Below, in pieces: positions 13,091-29,010 of a DNA stretch of 64,000 nt. The notes below the pieces were generated by a model. The model saw nothing but the letters and a program-made list of their open reading frames with translations, ran no database searches and was not told the origin of the DNA. Source of the stretch: Linyphia triangularis (taxonomy: Eukaryota; Arthropoda; Arachnida; Araneae; Linyphiidae); assembly GCA_963978545.1 (NCBI GenBank), contig OZ021722.1, positions 14,636,801-14,700,800 of the forward strand, given 5' to 3'. Each line of letters opens with the position of its first letter. The stretch's first letter is position 1. The position numbers and the translations under genes were made by a program.

Positions 13091-15644
13091 TTGAACCGAT
13101 GATTGAAGAAGCTTTTTCCTGTTGCCAAAATAAATAAATAAATAAATAAAAGATATTTGGATGTGAGTGCATAAATTCACATTCATTTTTAATTAATAAA
13201 TTTTGAAAATTAGTTTACCGCGTGTTTTGCTGATAGAGATGTTTTGAATATTTAAATATAGATGCCAACTCCAAGCCTACGCTGGCAACAGAAACGACAC
13301 TATGCTAATGAATATAAAACTTGATAAGGCGCATAAAGGATTCATATTAAAAACTTTGTTTTTATGGGTTATATTACTACTAATATTTTTTATGTGTTTT
13401 ATACTTGGTAAACACTCAATTCCCATTGAATTTAAGTTCAAAGCCACAAATTCAATGTAAAAAAATACAATGTTAAATGTCAACTTTAAACGACAGTCTT
13501 ACAACTGTTAAAAGTTCAGACGAAACGTATGGGCAACATTACCGATGAAAACGTCCCTAGTCAGTAAGAAAGGAACGTGACGTAATGCGACTTTTCTATG
13601 TAATCTAATCTTAGCTATCCTTTAAGTTTTTCTACTGTTCTTTTTCGCATGTGTAATCGAATTTTTTTAGACAATCCAAAGGGGAAATCCCATTAAGGAA
13701 CTGTCCCAGCAGTTTTCGCCATACTTAATTTAATCTCGCAACAATTTAACTTTTTTCTTTCTTTTTTTACAACTACTGATTGTCCTTTAAAATTCTGTAA
13801 CAAAATTCTACGATATTCCTTTAAGAATTTCCCATTCCCTTACCAATCCCTTTAATTTAAGTATTGTTATGTTACGGAGATAATTCGAAAAAATCTCCAA
13901 GCAATTTAAGATGTTAAATTATATGTACTTGTAGAAATAACGATAATATTTGTTAGATTTTTTTTTTTATTATTTATTTATTTTTTATAAAAAAAAAATC
14001 CTGCTTTGATGGTTTAATATGTAAAATATACTCTAGTTCAGTTTCGTATATGAACGAAACAACAACCGAATTATAAAGATATACATTTTGCTGCACTATT
14101 ATTTCTTTACTAATTGTATTATCATTTAATTAGCAATTTCTTTAAAAAAATTAAAAAAAAATACTTTATTTAAAGAAAGATCGATTTTGTGTTCGATTTT
14201 TCAACATTATTTAAAAATTACCACATTATGAAAAAAATCTGCTCAATTCTAATTTGATAAATAAGCAAATGAATTAAAATAAATTTATAGCATATAAACC
14301 TGCTTAATGCAACAACAGCAAAATAAATAAAAAGTAAATGTTCAAAAGTAAAAGTGTAAGTTCGATCGTCGATAAATAAAAGACCTTAAAACACTCAAAC
14401 GAAATACCATCCATGGTACTCGCATAGTCATGTAAAATATACCTATTTTAGATAATTTATATATATTTTTATACGACACGTAATTGTCAATTCGGGCTCC
14501 CTCACTTTCACTATTTACGACCCGCCACTGGACCTGCTTCAAAACCCTATTTTCCGAAGAAATATCTATCCTTGGACTACAATATTAAAAAAAAAAAAAA
14601 ATGCTGTTTTTACAAAGTAATTTGCAAGTAAACAAAAGTCGTTAACACCGCCACTGCGATCTATTTATTATTCTTCAAACCTAATTGTGCTCTATCTCTA
14701 GTTTCGGTCTACTCTTTCACTGCTCGCTGAACTGCTTTCTCTTTGCAACTTTCGCACACTGATCTCGGAAAACTATACCGTTACAACTACCGTTAAGGTT
14801 TTGAACTGTGAAATGTATTGAAAATGAGAATTATGCATGTGAGATCACAGCATTTTCGATTGCCATTTGACGTCGCTGCGATTATACGGATTTATCATGG
14901 TTCGTGTTTGTAAATTATACTTTCTTTTTACTCTGCAACAGGCAACAATTATAACAACTCTGGAAATATGTTCCGATTAATCGTAAGAGATATGTTAAAA
15001 AAATTCTCGATCGAGAAACCAACTTTGCTCATAAAATAGATGAATAACGCCAAATTTAAATGGAATTGATTGTCCTTGAAGAAAAAACTCTCGCCAAACT
15101 AAATTCGGCGCACTTAGAAGAAGACTTACAATTTCAAAGTCAAGACAGAAAGACAAAAAAAAGAACGATTAAAAAAAAGATGTACCTTTATAACTGGATC
15201 CTTTTCTAATACGCCATATTTTGCAAAATAAGTAAACATCGAAGCAGGTTTTAAAACTTGAGTTGTGGTTGGTCACAATCACGTATTAAGTTTTGCCATT
15301 CGATGCAATTCTACTCAATTCCACTCTTCATAAAATCCGTTGCAGAGCCTCACTTTTTTACTTTGCAGAAACCTGTGATAAAACAAAATATTCATCAATT
15401 TTTAATATTGGAATTTAAAATTACACTGTGCAGGAAAGTTGAAAAAATTCATACATTGTTTTTAGGTATGGCTCGTGCTCTACACAGTTACTACTGGAAC
15501 AGTAGACGACATTCACTTCCTGTAAACTGTAATAATTTGCTTTTCTTACAGTATTTCTATGGATTTTCTCCATCGGCTATATGATACAATATCTAACTTT
15601 GATGAACTTCCGAAAAAGTATAACTCTAAGTAAACTTATTGTAC
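13091..15644. other. No gene recognised
   Basis: AT-rich, with short (AAAT)n at 13127-13148. The 108-codon frame at 15258-15584 has no recognisable domain and no splice context that I could support. Confidence 0.5.
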
Positions 15645-15820
15645 GGGGACACTAATTCCTAACTACAACTTCGGGATAGCTTATAAACGATTTCTGCTCT
15701 GCGAGCAGATGAAGTCAATTGATTACTTCCCTCCATCTCTGCTATATAATATGTTGCCCATGGTTACCAACAGATTCTAATTTGTTGAGGGGGGGGGGGG
15801 TTAGTTGCTAATACGAGGAT
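15645..15820 (+). repeat. Dispersed repeat R3, copy 1
   Basis: GGATAGCTTATAAACG, TTTCTGCTCTGCGAGCAGATG, CTTCCCTC, ATGTTGCCCATGGT, then a G run and AGTTGCTAATA. Matches 28561-28715. Confidence 0.75.
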
Positions 15821-15842
15821 AAGTAAAAAAATATCCGTTCTG

Positions 15843-16472
15843 TTGACATAACTCTTCTTGCATTGTTCATACTGATCTCTGTCCTCGTTTATTTTATTGC
15901 TATGTTGTTGTGGTCCTGCTGTGGAATTTCGATCCTAATTCCTTCATTTGTCTTCCTTTTATTGCATATAGATCATGGACGCTCCATTAGAAGTTTGCAA
16001 CTAAGAGGAACAACGAGCAGTGATCCAGTATTTGTGGTCGGAAGGTGTATAAAGGGCAGCAATCTATCAAAGATGGGAACAATACGGGAACAATGTCTTG
16101 TCGCAACTGAGTGTTAGCGAATGGATTGAAAAATCCAAAAATGGTCGCACGAGTGTTACGCATGAGGAAGGAGCCGGATAACCATCTAAGGCCACAAATG
16201 AGGATAGCATTAAGCGTGCACGTGACATGTAGACAGACGAGTGACTATTGATAATACACCCTATTACACCTTCTGTTCACAAAAAACTGTATCACTGCTC
16301 GCTGTTCCTCTTAGGTGCAAACTTCTAATGGAGCGGCCATTATCTATTTGCAATAAAAGGAAGACAAGTGGAGGAATCAGGATCGAAATTCCTTAGCAGG
16401 ACCACAATAACATAACAATAAAATAAACGAGGACAGAGGTCAGTATGACAAATCTAAGAAGAGTTATGTTAA
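15843..16472 (+). mobile_element. Decayed mariner element with long inverted arms
   Basis: Inverted arms of about 210 bases (15843-16051 and 16256-16472) share ACATAACTCTTCTT, CTCTGTCCTCGTTTATTTTATTG, GGAATTTCGATCC and CTCCATTAGAAGTTTGCA. Between them a broken transposase N-terminal fragment reads from 16062: IYQRWEQYGN..., EWIEKSKNGRTSVTHEEGAG, an in-frame TAA, SKATNEDSIKRARDM, TAG, then a frame change to RVTID. The GRTS(V/T)..EE..G.PS.AT.ED.I.R(A/V)R and RRVTID blocks are diagnostic of mariner HTH domains. No catalytic DD(D/E) region is present. It lies about 220 bases upstream of the presumed leader of the beta-subunit gene. Confidence 0.8.
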
Positions 16473-16694
16473 CATTGAGGATAATTTTTGGCTCACCTTT
16501 GTATATATCTCTATGGTAATTTTTAAGCCTTTTGCGACTTTAAGTCAATAATTAAGCATGCACTCTCCTGAAGTTGTACGAGTAGTAAGTTATCGGTGGC
16601 ATGGAACCACTAGTAAAAAGTAAAACATTATTTTATCGCAACTAAAGTTTGTATTGTGGTAAATAATCTAAAGACCTGTATTTTGCACTTGCAG

Positions 16695-16848
16695 GAAGCA
16701 CTGATCTCAGAGTCCCTCCAAAAAACAAGAAACAAGTCACAAGTCACTTCCAAGCCAACAATCTTTCGGGAAAGGAGGTGAGTGGGGGAGGAGAAGGGGG
16801 AGGAGGAGGAGGAGGAGACGAAGGAGAAGAGAGTTGATCTCTTGAAGA
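16695..16848 (+). other. Probable 5' untranslated leader of the beta-subunit gene
   Basis: An acceptor-like TTTGCACTTGCAG ends at 16694, so the first coding exon may begin at 16695 after an upstream non-coding exon that is not recognised here. The leader is purine-rich, with a (GGA)n-like stretch at about 16776-16830, and has no in-frame ATG before 16849. Transcription could instead start close by; no convincing TATA box was picked out. Exon start is an inference. Confidence 0.4.
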
Positions 16849-20070
<3,222 letters not shown>

Positions 20071-20645
20071 AAGTGTCATCGAGATTCTCCACGGACAAAA
20101 ATACAACAAGACTTTTTTTTTTTTTTTTTTGTCCGTTTCCTCTCTTTAATTCCCCCATTGTCTTGAATGTGAAGTCTTTATGGAGTAACCGTTTTGCAAC
20201 ATGTTAAAAAATGAAAAAAAAGTGTGCTGTGCCAAACTCTGAGAGTGAGCCAGCTCGGTTGGTGGTGTTTGTTTCGTTTTATGCCGTGGTTTTTTGGTGT
20301 CTTCGCGGAGTGGTTAGTGTGAACAAAATGCGTCAGAAGTGCTCTGAAGACTAAAGATCTGAAGAATAATGACACCATTCTCAGTTTCGTATACAGTTGC
20401 TTCTACTCTTATAGTGTGTGTTGTTGCAAGCATACTACTACTTGGAAGAAAAGTTATAGTAAGACTCACTTCCTACGAACTAAAAGCATAGTCATGATCT
20501 TTAATTGTTCTGATACTGTTGAAGTATGTTTTGTGGTATTATGCTCTGAATATGATTTCATCACTGCTTCACTGCTCTAAAAGGAGCAGGTCATCGACAA
20601 TAGTATTGGGAAGATACATTTTCAAGGGGAAGGGGGGGGAATAAA
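20071..20645 (+). terminator. 3' untranslated region with AATAAA polyadenylation signal
   Basis: After the TGA the first clear AATAAA is at 20640-20645, immediately after a G run. The presumed UTR begins with a run of about 18 T at 20114-20130. The cleavage site is not determined; a signal further downstream is possible. Confidence 0.45.
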
Positions 20646-20660
20646 GTGGTGACCGGTAAT

Positions 20661-22660
20661 GCTTCTAACATTTTAAAAAATGTATTTCTGCGTCTTTTAC
20701 TTGGAACTGATGATTGAAGAACAGTTTCTTAAAAAAAGAGGTGGGTCACCATCAACAACAACACAAATTTTTGGCAAAACTAGTTTTTCAAAATGTCAAG
20801 TGAAAACATCAGCATATACCTGTCACTTTTCAGGAATATAATTGTGTTTCATTTACTTGAAAAATAATGGTTCTGGAATCATTATCGAGTCATTGAACGA
20901 TTCTGCACTAAAAAAAGCGATTTAACTATGCAACAAAGCAAATAATTCTGAATAATTCATCTAGAACGGGCATAACTCACGACCAACTGTGTTCACACCT
21001 TTCAAACTTTTTTTATTTATTATTATTATTATTTTGCATTACACAATATATAGTACTATATCTTTCATTTTTATGCTATTAATATAGTGACTTATGTTAA
21101 ATTAAATATATAGTATTTCTTTATAACTTCACAACATAAATGTTATACATGAGCAGCGCATTTATTTTGAACCGCTTATATCTAGTTTAAAATCGTCTTT
21201 GATGTACATACTAAAACAGTCAAGTTCGTTTGTGGAAATGGAAGTTTTAAAGTCGCTAAAAACTGTTGTTGTTGTTGTTTAAGCTTCTATAAGAAAGGAC
21301 GGTAAAACGAAGTAAATTTTCCATTTAGTTTCAATTTATATTTGAATTTTCACAAAATCTCAATTTACAACGTGAAATTAATGATGTGTGTATAATAACT
21401 GTTCTTAGAGACTATTTATTTTACACGTATGTTAGTAAATGTGTATTTGTCCTATGGTATTTCAATATTTTCGACTACATTTTCACAATACAACATTTCA
21501 CAATAATATATTAATATAGTAATTTTGACTACAATATTTCACAATAATAATTATAAATAATTTTTTATTGTGTTTTTAATTAAAAACTTCTTTAATGAAA
21601 CTTTTCTGTAACTTAATCAATGTCGTGAAAGCAAAGCAATATACTAAATCTAGTAAAAAAATATATTTTCGGAAATAAATTTTAAAGCAATACATTATAA
21701 TTTTACTTCCCTTACTGTACATTAAACAAAACATAGATGATTGCTTTTTTAATATTAAAAAGTAGAATTGGTGTTTTGTGGTTGATTAAAATAGAAAACA
21801 GTTTCTACTTAACTCTGGCAGCTTAGTTTATGTATGTTATGATAGTCAATTAAAAGGAGATTCTTACACCTGCTTTGCTCAAAAAAAAAAAAAATGTTGA
21901 ATTTGATTGGGTCGATTACCATGACGTCATGCTCACGTGTCCTTTCGTCACAAGTCATGTTCTTGTAGAATACAAGGCAGAAATGGTATGTTTATAACAG
22001 AACTACATGTTAAATTGCTTCTATCTTATAACAACAACTGTCAAAGTCACATGTTCATGGTATTTATTGATTTTAGCGTCATATGCAGTTTAATCGACCC
22101 TATAAAAAGTAAATTTATTAATGTTTTATAAGAGTGTTCAATACCCAAAAAAATCTGTAAACGAGAGGTTTTCTAGAATAATATTTGTTATTTATTGAGA
22201 ATGGACCAACAAATTAACAAATTGAAAAAAGAATATTTTGAATAACAACAAATAACTTCTCCGCTAAAGTGTTTCTCTCGGTAAATTGATAGTTATAGAG
22301 TTTTTATTTAATAGAAATCAATCTGCCTTTATTTTCCTCAAAAACTTTTTAATTCTCATGCTTTTCTTGTTATTCACTTTAAATTCGATAAACTCAAAGT
22401 TAATAAGGCTAAATTAATTTAGAAATTTACTAGTTGGTAGCTAAATAGCACAACCATTTTGGTAAAAAAAAATAACCTCTTTTAATTGGCCTATTAAATG
22501 TATGACACAAATACATATTGACATTCTTAATTGAAGTAATTAAAAAAAATAAAACGTTTTTAATGCACTCATTTCTCCATTTTTAAATCTAATTAAAATC
22601 TTTCACTGTATTAAACCATTGAACCTATTCGCTCATTAACAAAATTATACATTCAACTAT
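20661..22660. other. No gene recognised
   Basis: AT-rich intergenic DNA with (ATT)n at 21016-21034. A CATGACGTCATG palindrome at about 21919-21930 is a CRE-like site without a visible gene. Confidence 0.55.
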
Positions 22661-22665
22661 AACAA

Positions 22666-22989
22666 ATGTTATGTACCAGAAGTGTAATGGTCAGGATGTT
22701 ATATCTGGTCCGGACTTACGCCAACGTCAGTTCAATCTCGAAATGTAGTAACCTAAAAATTATTCTCTTCTTTTGTATTAACAACATCAAGCGCCAAGAT
22801 ATTAATGAAGAAACAATTCTTGATAACCACTTCAATTCTAATATCGCTAGTGCTTCGAAATCAGCTCTACGACCTTTTTTGTCAACAAAAAGTTTACCAA
22901 ACGTAGTCAACCAATCCGGTAGTTCGTCTTTTGAACAAAAAGTTCACTTCGAAACCTTACAGCCCTTTCGAGTGAGGAAGACGTCATGA
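22666..22989 (+). CDS. Coding-like fragment of unknown function
   Basis: An open frame of 107 codons ends TGA. The last 63 residues, from about 22798, look protein-like: Ser/Asn-rich with balanced codons, ending FEQKVHFETLQPFRVRKTS. A CAAG that could act as a weak acceptor context precedes this part. No family is recognised and no partner exon was found. It may be a terminal exon, a relic, or chance. A short stretch at 22694-22728 has a diverged counterpart on the opposite strand near 23537-23570. Confidence 0.25.
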   Translation: MLCTRSVMVRMLYLVRTYANVSSISKCSNLKIILFFCINNIKRQDINEETILDNHFNSNIASASKSALRPFLSTKSLPNVVNQSGSSSFEQKVHFETLQPFRVRKTS

Positions 22990-23410
22990 CCAAGCAACTC
23001 AATAAATTAAAAAATTTACCTTTTCATTTTGGCAACAGAAAAGAAGTTCAGCAAATGGAGACATTTTTGTTACGACAAATAGGTCGACGGAATAATACGT
23101 AAATATCATGGTTGCTTTAATAAGCTTGGCAATCCTACTTTCATCAACTTCTTTTTTAGTTATTTGCAATTCCTTAATTACATTCAACCTTACTTAAAAC
23201 TGACGGATATTTAATCCGTCACCAAATTATGCCAACAAGATGTTGTTAATACGTAAATACTGTCTATCAGAAGATTAACTCCCGTCACGTAGTCTAGCAT
23301 TGTCTGTTGGATTGGTGACAAGTTTAATTCTATTAAGGTTCTGGGAGAGAGACATCTACATATGTCGTATTCTACCCATTTCGGTCGCAAATTTCCTGCA
23401 TGCATCACTT

Positions 23411-23600
23411 CTATTCTAAACCAACAAGTCTTGTTTTTATGGCAACCGCCACCACCCAGACTATCTGAGGAGAGCCGTTCTCTTGATACAACACACCAAA
23501 TTCTAAATGAAGTCTGAATAACCTTAAATTGGCGATGATCCGCACCGGAAATGACATTTTTAACCACTGTGATCTATGTACATAAGTTGTTGTGTTTTCT
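23411..23600 (-). pseudogene. Coding-like relic on the minus strand
   Basis: The GC content rises across this stretch and two overlapping - strand frames are open over it (23211-23567 and 23411-23662). The first contains VISGADHRQ, which resembles VISGPDLRQ encoded on the + strand at about 22699-22725. Neither frame matches a family I know, so at least one is a composition effect. Confidence 0.2.
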
Positions 23601-23662
23601 CCCAAATAGCAGTTGTAATTTAAGAACCTGAAATTAGATTTTCTAAGAATGCTACTCTGCAC

Positions 23663-26160
23663 GCTAAAAAAGTTTGAAGAAAAACCGGTGATATTTGTTA
23701 GATGTTTGCGAAAATCATGCTTTGGATATTTAAAACGCTAAGAGTGTGGTTATACTGATAAACTATGTGTTATGCTGCGTTGAAGATAGTTCGAAATATA
23801 TACAGTAGATGTTTGTGAACCAAATGAAACATGTGCAAATTGTAAAAAACTGCAAAAGCTTATGTAAATTACAAGTCGTCTGTAAAATCTGGTAGTACTC
23901 AATTGAATGCTTTATGTTTTGTAAATTTATGCAGTACCAATCTGTTAATTTCTAAACCCGGAACAGAAAAGCGGCAAAATATGCCCCAGAATCTAATAAT
24001 CTTAAAGATATTGTGTTTCTCCATCAAAACATTCTGAATTAGTTTCACGATAAATTCTTGCCCAGGTAACAATATTTTTTGCTTATAACATTGATCTTCT
24101 AATTAGTCTTTACTTTGAAAGACATATAAGTTACTTTCTGCTTCAAGGGCTCAGAAAGCAAATATGTAAATTGCTGGAATTTTAAATATTTTTTTAAAAA
24201 GGATCCTTTTTTAAGTCACGTTTAACAATTATAAATTTTGAAATTATAATAGACTTGGAGAGGCTCATATAATGTCGAAGTAACACATAAAAATTACTTT
24301 AAAAATCTTTTGTTATAACTCTGTAGTATATCACAGGTTGGAAAACAGCCAAAAGTGATTCTAAAGACAGTTTTAAAACTCTATAAAGGACAAAATTTAA
24401 TCTCTATTTCTAGAAACATTTATTCTAATAAAATTACTTATAGTTTTATAAATAAATATCAGATATGAAATGTGTGGCTTAATTACATTGTATTTTTATG
24501 CTATCAGAAAAGTGCAAAAAAGCGGAAAATTTGAGTTTTTTCCAACCAAACTGAATAATTGATATGTGATAACTCAAAAAGGCTCTTTAATCATAATACA
24601 TAAAATTGAGTAGTGATTTTTCAAAATGCCTTATTCACTTAAGTAACTTTTAAAAGAAAAAAAAATGTAAATAAAGATATGTATTCCAAACTTGAAATAA
24701 AGCACCTTTTGCATTGATATTTGCAATTATTTTTATTTCTTTAAATTGATATATTTCTCTAAAAGTGGATGGTTAAGTTATGAAAATATGCTCAAAAGTC
24801 TTTTGAGATAAAAATGGTTGAAATTAGGTTTTAAAAAAATCACTACTCAATGAACCATTATGTTTGACACGTCGTAGTTTTTGTGTCTTATAAACCCTAG
24901 GTACTAGAATGACGTAAATTATGTTTGTGGTATTATTTGTTGATCTGTTACTGTTTTACAAAAAGTGTGTGCAATCAAAATTCTACGCCGCTTTGAAGTG
25001 TCAAATGCCTTATTATTCAAACATTAATCGCAACAATATGCATAAATATCTTACTTGAAAGCTTAAGAAATGTGTGAATTAATATTATAATTTTTATATT
25101 ATTTAACTTATCGTGTTAAACAATTTGATTTTTTAGCATTTCTGTCTGTTGTTAAACGTAAGAGTATTTTAAATTTTCTTTGCTGGGGTAGTTATACAAT
25201 GTAAAATGTTATTCTAACTGATAAAGTAGAGCTTTTTAATACCAATACAGCCACGATACGAATAATTTTTATTGCAATTCCAGAAATTTGCAAAATATTT
25301 CAAAAAATATTAACGGATAACATTTATGGGTACTATTATCATAAAATATTAAGATAAATGAATAAAAACCTTATAAATTTAGCAATTCCTGTTAACATTC
25401 CTTTCTCTTCATTATAAACTTCCTTGTTAATTATTATTATTTTAAAGCAACTAGTGAACGAATCCACTATTCTGAGCATTTCATAATGATCTACGCGAGG
25501 GAAATATGCTTTTACGATTCTATTAAGCTCCGACTAATTAACTGCATTTTTACTTTTTAATATTGAGTTGTATGGTTTTGGTATGTTTCAAATGTAAAAT
25601 TTTATTCCACGGATAATGAATAAACCTGCACAAATTTCTCTGTAAATCCAACATTTCCTGTTCATTTTATAAAATTGAAAATTCTAGATGGCATTGTACA
25701 GCTATTTTCTCCGGATGGTTGTACATTTTTAGTAAACACCAAAACTCGTCCGAGAGTTTCGCTTATTATACAATTTCAAAAAAGTGTATCTGTATAGTTA
25801 CAAAAAAAAAAGAAAGAAAAAAAAAATGAACCGTATTTTACCAAAGCTATTGTTATAGTCATAATATTAATGTAAATATCAGCACTGCATAAGTGTTTTA
25901 CGACAGATGTATTTTTGTTGTGGTTTCCTACTATTCCAATTAGAATGGAAAACGACCGCCGTTTACACATTATGAAACTATTTCTGAAATGCAAGTCGAA
26001 TCCATATTAATGATTCATTTTATATTAATAACATTACTAAGATAATTAGATCTGCCCTTACCAGGTTTTCTTTTTTAACCCAGTATCATTCAGAAAACAA
26101 TTATTCAATGCATTAAACTTCTTTATATTTATAACTCTTATTGATACTTGCTAATTATCC
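23663..26160. other. No gene recognised
   Basis: Very AT-rich and largely unique. No TIR, SINE or coding signal found. Confidence 0.55.
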
Positions 26161-26353
26161 CATCGACAGTTGGCGAACTTTGCGTTGGTGATAAAAGTTA
26201 GGACTGCCTTGGTTTCCTCGGAGATACAGTTAGTCTCTGACCGGCGTCGGGGCCTTCCCATGGGATCCCTCAGCTACCGGGCATCCATCTGGGCCCACTG
26301 TTCGAAGGAATAAGTGGATTCGTTTGAACTTTTTACTGCGCCAACTGTTGATG
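26161..26353. mobile_element. GC-rich fragment with short inverted ends
   Basis: CATCGACAGTTGGCG at the left and CGCCAACTGTTGATG at the right. The centre is markedly GC-rich for this window (CCGGCGTCGGGGCCTTCCC). On the - strand a frame with one TAG reads FEQWAQMDAR and SEETKAVLTFITNAKF, which could be retroelement-like. Class uncertain. Confidence 0.45.
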
Positions 26354-27112
26354 GGGGAGGAGTAAAACGTATTTATCACTTTATTTATAAATGGAAAAAA
26401 CTATCAAATGTTGTATTGATCAAGGAATAATACTTCATATATATTACATTAATAATTATTAACTAAAATGTATGTTATTGCACAATAAAGCATGTACTAC
26501 GCTAATTTCCACTTTAATTGCTTTTAATTTGTCTATTTTTGACCAAAAAGTTCTTGATTTTATTTTCTAAATTAAAAGGCATGGATTACATGAACTTCTA
26601 ATCTAGCTAACTACGCTCATTCTGTGTATTTTAAAGCCTCCGATTTTTGCTTGAAAACTAATTCTTAGCAATCAACGTGCACTTTGCTACAAAAGTTTCT
26701 CCCCGCCTATTAACGAACATAAGATGCCGTATTCAAATGTGCATATCGACCACTACAATGAAAATTATGTTTTCATTTCTGACTGTAATATCCTGCTATT
26801 CGAAGATTAAGCCACTTTGCTTAGTGTCTGGAAATTTCACGTGTAGAAGAGTCACCACAAACTCAAATCATAATAAACTTACTGATACACAAAATATTAT
26901 AATAAATAATAAATCCTTATAATAGTTACAAAAATTACAAGTGGTAGATGAGGCAGCGAGAACCAACCACTTTGCGAATTTCCTAGTCATACTGTGAAAT
27001 TCAATCTGTAGTTGAACATATCCATTAAAATAACATTTTTTCATTCAAAATTTAGCGCTATCAATGATGCATCAACTAAAAGCTCCATAGCGGAAGTTTC
27101 CTCCAGTGTGTC

Positions 27113-27190
27113 TTAGGTTGGTTGGTTAGATTTCTGGGGCAAGGGCTTCACGTGGGCCATACTGCGCCCAATGTGTCTTTGGATAATTTA
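27113..27190 (-). mobile_element. Partial SINE-like fragment, family C
   Basis: GGTTGGTTAGATTTCTGGGGCAAGG... then GGGCCATACTGCGCC, matching the fragment at 37900-37955. Only the tail part of the element seems present. Confidence 0.4.
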
Positions 27191-28084
27191 ATTACTAAGT
27201 TTCCGATTGAAAAGTTTCAATTGGAAACCCGCAAGTTTATATTGCTAACTGTTTCAAAGATTGCGCTGGACTTTGAAAATTTTCCAGATCTATTTCTACT
27301 GACAGCATCTAAGGTCAGTGTTATTTTTCATTTACTCTGGTCGATATGTACTTTTAATTTAAATATTTTTTTTACTTTTTCCTCGCTGATGTTCTTCAAG
27401 TGTTACACTGCCAAGTAATTGTTGGTGTGTCTATTATTTCTGTTAGTTGTTGTGTCTATTATTTACATGTAATAATTATTGTAATGCACATTAAAAGTGT
27501 TTGAGACTATAGACCAGTTTTTTTTTTTTTTTTAACCGAGCGCTGCTCTCTTCTCTGGTAGTCTGTTGTACAGGATTCAAACTAAAGTACTCCAATGGAT
27601 TCGACCTTTGCAGCAGAAGAACGTTTGTTTTGCGGTCGTGGAACTCTGTACGCCTCTAGACCTCGCTTTCAGTCATTCTGTGTTAATCAGTTGATCTTTT
27701 AAGAAAATAAAGTTGAATTCACTAAAAGTTGTTGTCTTCTTTACAAACCTAATGATTTTCTAAATCAGTTTCTACCGGAACTTATTGTACGACAATATTT
27801 GAGGTTCGATTTTTGTAGCAACACCATCCTCAACTAAAACTTGCGAACAACTGCAATACACATTTAAAAATGATTCGACAAGTAACAATCACAGATCAGG
27901 AGATTGAATCGAATTTTATTGAAAGTACAAAATGTGTGCATACTTTAGCTACATCTTTCTAATTTAATTTATGAGGATTCATCTATCAGATGATATTTAG
28001 AATGGTTATAATTTTATGACCGTATAATCACAAAAAGAATGATATAATCATGGACACCACCAAAGAAGGTGGAGAGGTAACCGC

Positions 28085-28320
28085 ATAGAGGGTAAAGAGG
28101 TTATGGTTAAATTTATCCAATGGTTGTGCGGCAACTGATGAAGACCACCGAAATTCTGCACAGCCAGATTCCTCACTTGGAATACATAAAAAATTCCCTC
28201 GCAACTGATACTTTTCAAAGAAAATGCGAAGGAGAATAAGGTCATAACCAGTGCAAGAAAAATGTGTTGCAGCTTTTGCAGTCAACTATTCCACAGCGCG
28301 CATGTTCCTCGTTGGACACT
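28085..28320 (+). pseudogene. Coding-like relic, family not recognised
   Basis: One + strand frame reads through VRQLMKTTEILHSQIP and on for about 40 residues, is broken by TAA, then continues. A - strand frame is also open here (28028-28285). The local rise in GC suggests a decayed transposon or gene fragment. No domain recognised. Confidence 0.2.
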
Positions 28321-28560
28321 TTAAATGTCTTCATATGTAAATGTAATAGCTTTCATGTTTCCAATTAAAAAATGCCTTTTTTTTTGTGTGCCATTTTTCT
28401 TTTTCTTTCGCATTTTTCTCGAAAGCTATAGGACGTAGAGGTACAGTTCTTAAAGCACTTTTTATGTATTCCAAGCGAGGGATCTGGCTGTCTTGATGAT
28501 ACACTTTGTATATTTTTTAACGACAACCACGATTACAGTGTACGAATAGTTTCGAGTCAC

Positions 28561-28715
28561 TGGCCTCTAATTACAAAGTCTGGATAGCTTATAAGCGTTT
28601 TCTGCTTTGCAAGCAGATGGAGCCAATTGTACACTTCCCTCATCTATGCTACGTAATAGGTTGCCCATGGTAATAAAAAATTTCTACCAAATTTGGGGGG
28701 GAAGTTGCTAATATA
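28561..28715 (+). repeat. Dispersed repeat R3, copy 2
   Basis: GGATAGCTTATAAGCG, TTTCTGCTTTGCAAGCAGATG, CTTCCCTC, AGGTTGCCCATGGT, GGGGGGGAAGTTGCTAATA. Contains a TGCTTTGCAAGCAGA palindrome. Confidence 0.75.
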
Positions 28716-29010
28716 GATATCTGTAGTGATTAAGTCTTCTTGGGCTTCAAGTCAATAAACGATCTTGCATCATTTAGAAGTTGTAGTTTAGATATCAGTA
28801 TTTCGTGTGTATATTCCGTACCCGTCGATACATCAAACTCTTTTTCTGGTTTTAGCTTTTAATGTTTTAGCCTGCCCATTAAGGAAACAGTTGTGTTTCA
28901 AATTACGTGTCTTTTATTGGGGTTGTAAGTGATTCCTTCAGATGGTTGACCAATTGGAAGAGTTCAGAACCTTCTGAAAGAGTTCGCGCTGATAGATGAC
29001 AACATGCTTG

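Noticed and set aside
27500..27740. Possible retrotransposon LTR fragment with AATAAAG
   Set aside because: No second copy, no TG...CA ends and no adjacent coding domain could be found.
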